Position numbers and translations under genes: made by a program. Source: Lachnospiraceae bacterium (lineage in GTDB: Bacteria > Bacillota > Clostridia > Lachnospirales > Lachnospiraceae). From it: a stretch of 14,304 nt of DNA. The DNA is taken from positions 1-14,304 of the forward strand of contig JAFVEU010000088.1 of the NCBI GenBank assembly GCA_017475845.1, in the 5' to 3' direction. A model generated the notes under the pieces. It was not told where the DNA came from, did not search any database, and saw nothing but the letters and a program-made list of their open reading frames with translations. Positions 12,155 through 14,304 of this stretch are shown here, in pieces (the first letter of the stretch is position 1; every line of letters starts with the position of its first letter).

Positions 12155-14073
12155 TGGGCCAGCAGTATGGTGCCGACCAGATCCAGATACTTGAGGGTCT
12201 GGAGGCAGTAAGAAAAAGACCGGGAATGTACATCGGAACCACCAGCTCCAGAGGACTTCACCATCTGGTTTACGAGATAGTGGATAATTCCGTTGACGAA
12301 GCCCTGGCAGGGGAATGCGACAATATCCATGTATGGATAAATCAGGACGGTTCCGTTACCGTGGAGGATAACGGAAGAGGTATCCCCGTTGACATCAACC
12401 ATAAGTCCGGACTTCCGGGAGTGGAGGTGGTATTTACTATTCTTCACGCAGGCGGAAAGTTCGGCGGCGGCGGATATAAGGTTTCCGGCGGTCTTCACGG
12501 CGTGGGCGCTTCGGTGGTAAACGCCCTTTCAGAGTGGCTTACCGTCAATATATATAAAGAGGGTAAGATCTACGAGGAAAGATTTTCCAGAGGAAATACC
12601 ACGAAGCCTTTATCCGTAGTGGGAGAGTGCGACAGCGAAAAGCACGGCACTAAGGTTACCTTTAAGCCGGATGCTGAGATCTTTAAGGAGACCACAACCT
12701 TTGAATTCTCTGTATTAAGGCAGCGCTTAAGGGAGATGGCCTTCCTTACGAAGAACCTGAGGATTGACCTTCATGACACCAGGGAGGGAAACGAAAAGGA
12801 CGAGACCTTCCACTATGAAGGAGGTATTAAGGAGTTTGTAAGGTACCTGAATAAGAGTACCACGGCTCTCTATGATGACGTTATCTACAGTGAAGGCCAG
12901 AGGGGCGGAGTCTATGTGGAAGTGGCCATGCAGCATAACGACTCCTATAATGAGAGCTCCTACAGCTTTGTCAATAATATAAACACTCCTGAGGGAGGCA
13001 CTCACTTAACGGGCTTCAGGAATTCCATCACCAAGACCTTTAATGACTACGCCCGGAAGATGAAGTTCTTAAAGGACAGTGAGGAGAACTTATCCGGTGA
13101 GGATATAAGGGAGGGTCTTACCTCCATAGTTTCAATAAAGATAGAGGATCCCCAGTTTGAGGGCCAGACCAAGCAGAAGCTTGGTAATTCCGAAGCAAGG
13201 AATGCGGTGGAATCCCTGCTCTCCGAGCAGCTGACCTACTACCTGGAGCAGAATCCTTCCGTTGCGAAGATCATCTGCGAAAAATCCATCCAGTCCCAGA
13301 GAGCAAGGGAGGCCGCAAGGAAGGCCAGGGATATGACCCGGCGGAAATCCGCTCTGGACGGACTTTCACTTCCCGGAAAGCTTGCGGACTGCTCGGACAA
13401 GGATCCGAAGAACTGTGAGATCTTCATAGTGGAGGGAGATTCCGCCGGTGGAAGTGCGAAAACCGCCCGTTCCAGGGCAACCCAGGCTATCCTTCCTTTA
13501 AGGGGAAAGATACTTAATGTAGAAAAAGCCCGTCTGGACAGGGTTTACGGCAACGAAGAGATAAAGTCCATGATAACCGCCTTCGGTACGGGTATCCACG
13601 ATGACTTCGATATTTCAAAGCTCCGCTACGACAAGATAATAATCATGACGGATGCGGACGTGGACGGCGCCCATATCGCCACGCTTATGCTGACCTTTAT
13701 CTACAGGTTCATGCCGGAGCTTATCCGCCAGGGCCATGTATACTTAGCCCAGCCTCCTCTCTATAAGCTGGAGAAGAACAAAAAGTCCTGGTACGCCTAC
13801 TCCGATGAAGAGCTGGCAAAGATCATAAATGACGTGGGCAGGGATCAGAATAACAAGATCCAGAGATATAAGGGTCTCGGTGAAATGGATGCCGAGCAGC
13901 TCTGGGATACCACCATGGATCCCGAGAAGAGGATACTTCTCCGGGTGGGTATTGATGAGGAAGCAGAGTCCGACGTTAACCTCACCTTTATGACCCTTAT
14001 GGGTGACAAGGTGGAGCCGAGACGTGACTTTATCCTGGAAAATGCCAAGTATGTGAGAAACCTGGATATATAA
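12154..14073 (+). CDS. gyrB: DNA gyrase subunit B
   Basis: GyrB supplies the ATPase of gyrase, which introduces negative supercoils. The 639 residues include the GHKL ATPase with catalytic EIVDNSVDEA (Glu41, Asn45), DNGRGI (72-77) and GGLHGVGASVVNALS (112-126). The TOPRIM domain carries EGDSAGGSA (427-435) and DADVDG (500-505). The C-terminal region has RYKGLGEMDAEQLWDTTM and ends FILENAKYVRNLDI. The length suits the Gram-positive type that lacks the long insert of proteobacterial GyrB. The ATG overlaps the recF stop by one base, with AGAGG about seven bases upstream inside recF. It could be taken for ParE, but its position between recF and gyrA and its motif set favour GyrB. Confidence 0.97.
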   Translation: MGQQYGADQIQILEGLEAVRKRPGMYIGTTSSRGLHHLVYEIVDNSVDEALAGECDNIHVWINQDGSVTVEDNGRGIPVDINHKSGLPGVEVVFTILHAGGKFGGGGYKVSGGLHGVGASVVNALSEWLTVNIYKEGKIYEERFSRGNTTKPLSVVGECDSEKHGTKVTFKPDAEIFKETTTFEFSVLRQRLREMAFLTKNLRIDLHDTREGNEKDETFHYEGGIKEFVRYLNKSTTALYDDVIYSEGQRGGVYVEVAMQHNDSYNESSYSFVNNINTPEGGTHLTGFRNSITKTFNDYARKMKFLKDSEENLSGEDIREGLTSIVSIKIEDPQFEGQTKQKLGNSEARNAVESLLSEQLTYYLEQNPSVAKIICEKSIQSQRAREAARKARDMTRRKSALDGLSLPGKLADCSDKDPKNCEIFIVEGDSAGGSAKTARSRATQAILPLRGKILNVEKARLDRVYGNEEIKSMITAFGTGIHDDFDISKLRYDKIIIMTDADVDGAHIATLMLTFIYRFMPELIRQGHVYLAQPPLYKLEKNKKSWYAYSDEELAKIINDVGRDQNNKIQRYKGLGEMDAEQLWDTTMDPEKRILLRVGIDEEAESDVNLTFMTLMGDKVEPRRDFILENAKYVRNLDI

Positions 14074-14120
14074 AATGATCAAGATAATCCACCACCTTCA
14101 GGTGGTGGGAGTATCTTGAT
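14073..14120 (+). repeat. Hairpin repeat, copy 1, directly after gyrB
   Basis: CCACCACCT (14089-14097) and AGGTGGTGG (14100-14108) form a perfect inner stem. An outer stem of ATCAAGATA (14078-14086) and TATCTTGAT (14112-14120) is also perfect. Positions 14073-14112 recur at 14213-14252 with two differences in 40 bp. The hairpin follows the gyrB stop within a few bases but has no U-run, so it is not a clear intrinsic terminator. Confidence 0.85.
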
Positions 14121-14121
14121 T

Positions 14122-14203
14122 TCGGGTGCGGGGTAATAGGCCCCGTACCCGGAGAGCTGCGACAGCAGCGATTTTATAACGAGCAAACAGCGAAGCGTTT
14201 GCG
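14122..14203 (+). other. Three further hairpins between the two repeat copies
   Basis: An 11-pair stem CGGGTGCGGGG/CCCCGTACCCG (14123-14133 with 14141-14151) has one G-U wobble. It is followed by GCTGC/GCAGC around GACA (14156-14169). The third stem is GCAAAC/GTTTGC (14183-14188 with 14197-14202). Such dense pairing in an 80-base spacer suggests a structured RNA or a mobile-element interior. I do not recognise a known riboswitch. Confidence 0.6.
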
Positions 14204-14212
14204 AGTATAACA

Positions 14213-14252
14213 AAATAATCAAGATAATCCACCACCTTTAGGTGGTGGGAGT
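14213..14252 (+). repeat. Hairpin repeat, copy 2, ahead of gyrA
   Basis: It repeats 14073-14112 exactly 140 bp downstream, with the inner stem CCACCACCT (14229-14237) and AGGTGGTGG (14240-14248) conserved. The loop differs (TT for TC), and the outer stem is degenerate. It lies about 40 bp before the gyrA start, so it would be in the gyrA leader or the gyrB-gyrA intercistronic RNA. Confidence 0.85.
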
Positions 14253-14292
14253 GATCGATTTGAATTATCAGACAGAATAAGAGGTAAACATT

Positions 14293-14304
14293 TTGGAAGA
14301 AACA
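14293..14304 (+). CDS. gyrA: First four codons of DNA gyrase subunit A (partial)
   Basis: A TTG start (14293) is preceded by AAGAGG with an 8-base spacer and followed by GAA GAA ACA (Glu-Glu-Thr) to the window end. The identity rests on position alone: gyrA follows gyrB in this origin arrangement in most Firmicutes. Four codons cannot confirm the product. Confidence 0.55.

Noticed and set aside
14078..14120. Hairpin after gyrB as a standard intrinsic terminator
   Set aside because: The stem is strong, but the following sequence (ATTTCGGG) has no U-tract, and a near-identical copy lies 140 bp downstream.
14073..14252. CRISPR array between gyrB and gyrA
   Set aside because: There are only two repeat copies, the interval is 100 bp and itself structured, and no cas gene is present.

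Overview
The window is a bacterial chromosomal replication origin region with the gene order of low-to-mid G+C Firmicutes. Reading outward from oriC, the minus strand carries rpmH-rnpA-yidD-yidC-jag-mnmE-mnmG-rsmG, and the plus strand carries dnaA-dnaN-yaaA-recF-gyrB and the first codons of gyrA. Protein details (the YidC sequence around PLTYQQQKFSKL, the RpmH N-terminus, the RnpA VIRHRLARLIRE stretch), strong purine-rich ribosome binding sites and moderate base composition suggest Clostridia, most likely Lachnospiraceae. The family-level placement is inference from memory, not a search.

Layout. 1-60: first 20 codons of a minus-strand gene, possibly a LUD-domain protein. 61-740: gene-free, holding a weak promoter and two large imperfect palindromes (about 162-365 and 405-706) that share sequence with each other in opposite orientation. 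742-855: three perfect parS centromere sites spaced exactly 49 bp apart. A fourth, one-mismatch site lies inside rsmG. 871-7743: the minus-strand ribosome/tRNA-modification/membrane-insertion gene block. 7744-8170: upstream half of oriC, with five perfect DnaA boxes between divergent rpmH and dnaA promoters. 8171-9547: dnaA, with another perfect DnaA box near its 3' end. 9548-9721: downstream half of oriC, with degenerate DnaA boxes, a run of seven DnaA-trio-like triplets and an AT-rich unwinding stretch. 9722-14073: dnaN, yaaA, recF and gyrB, tightly coupled by stop/start overlaps. 14074-14292: a structured spacer with a 40-bp hairpin repeat present twice, ahead of gyrA.

How the genes work together. 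DnaA opens the origin and DnaN clamps the polymerase. RecF and gyrase handle fork repair and supercoiling. The parS cluster should load ParB for origin segregation, although no parA/parB follow rsmG here. On the other strand, RpmH, RnpA, YidD, YidC and Jag serve translation, tRNA processing and membrane protein insertion. MnmE and MnmG together modify the tRNA wobble uridine, and RsmG methylates 16S rRNA.

Main anomalies. (1) mnmG carries an in-frame TAA at 1781-1783 where family members have a sense codon. The conserved C-terminal domain continues in the same frame for 67 codons to 1577 and overlaps rsmG in the normal way. (2) Two diverged, oppositely oriented copies of a foldable element lie next to the parS cluster. 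(3) A duplicated hairpin with several further hairpins between its copies separates gyrB from gyrA.
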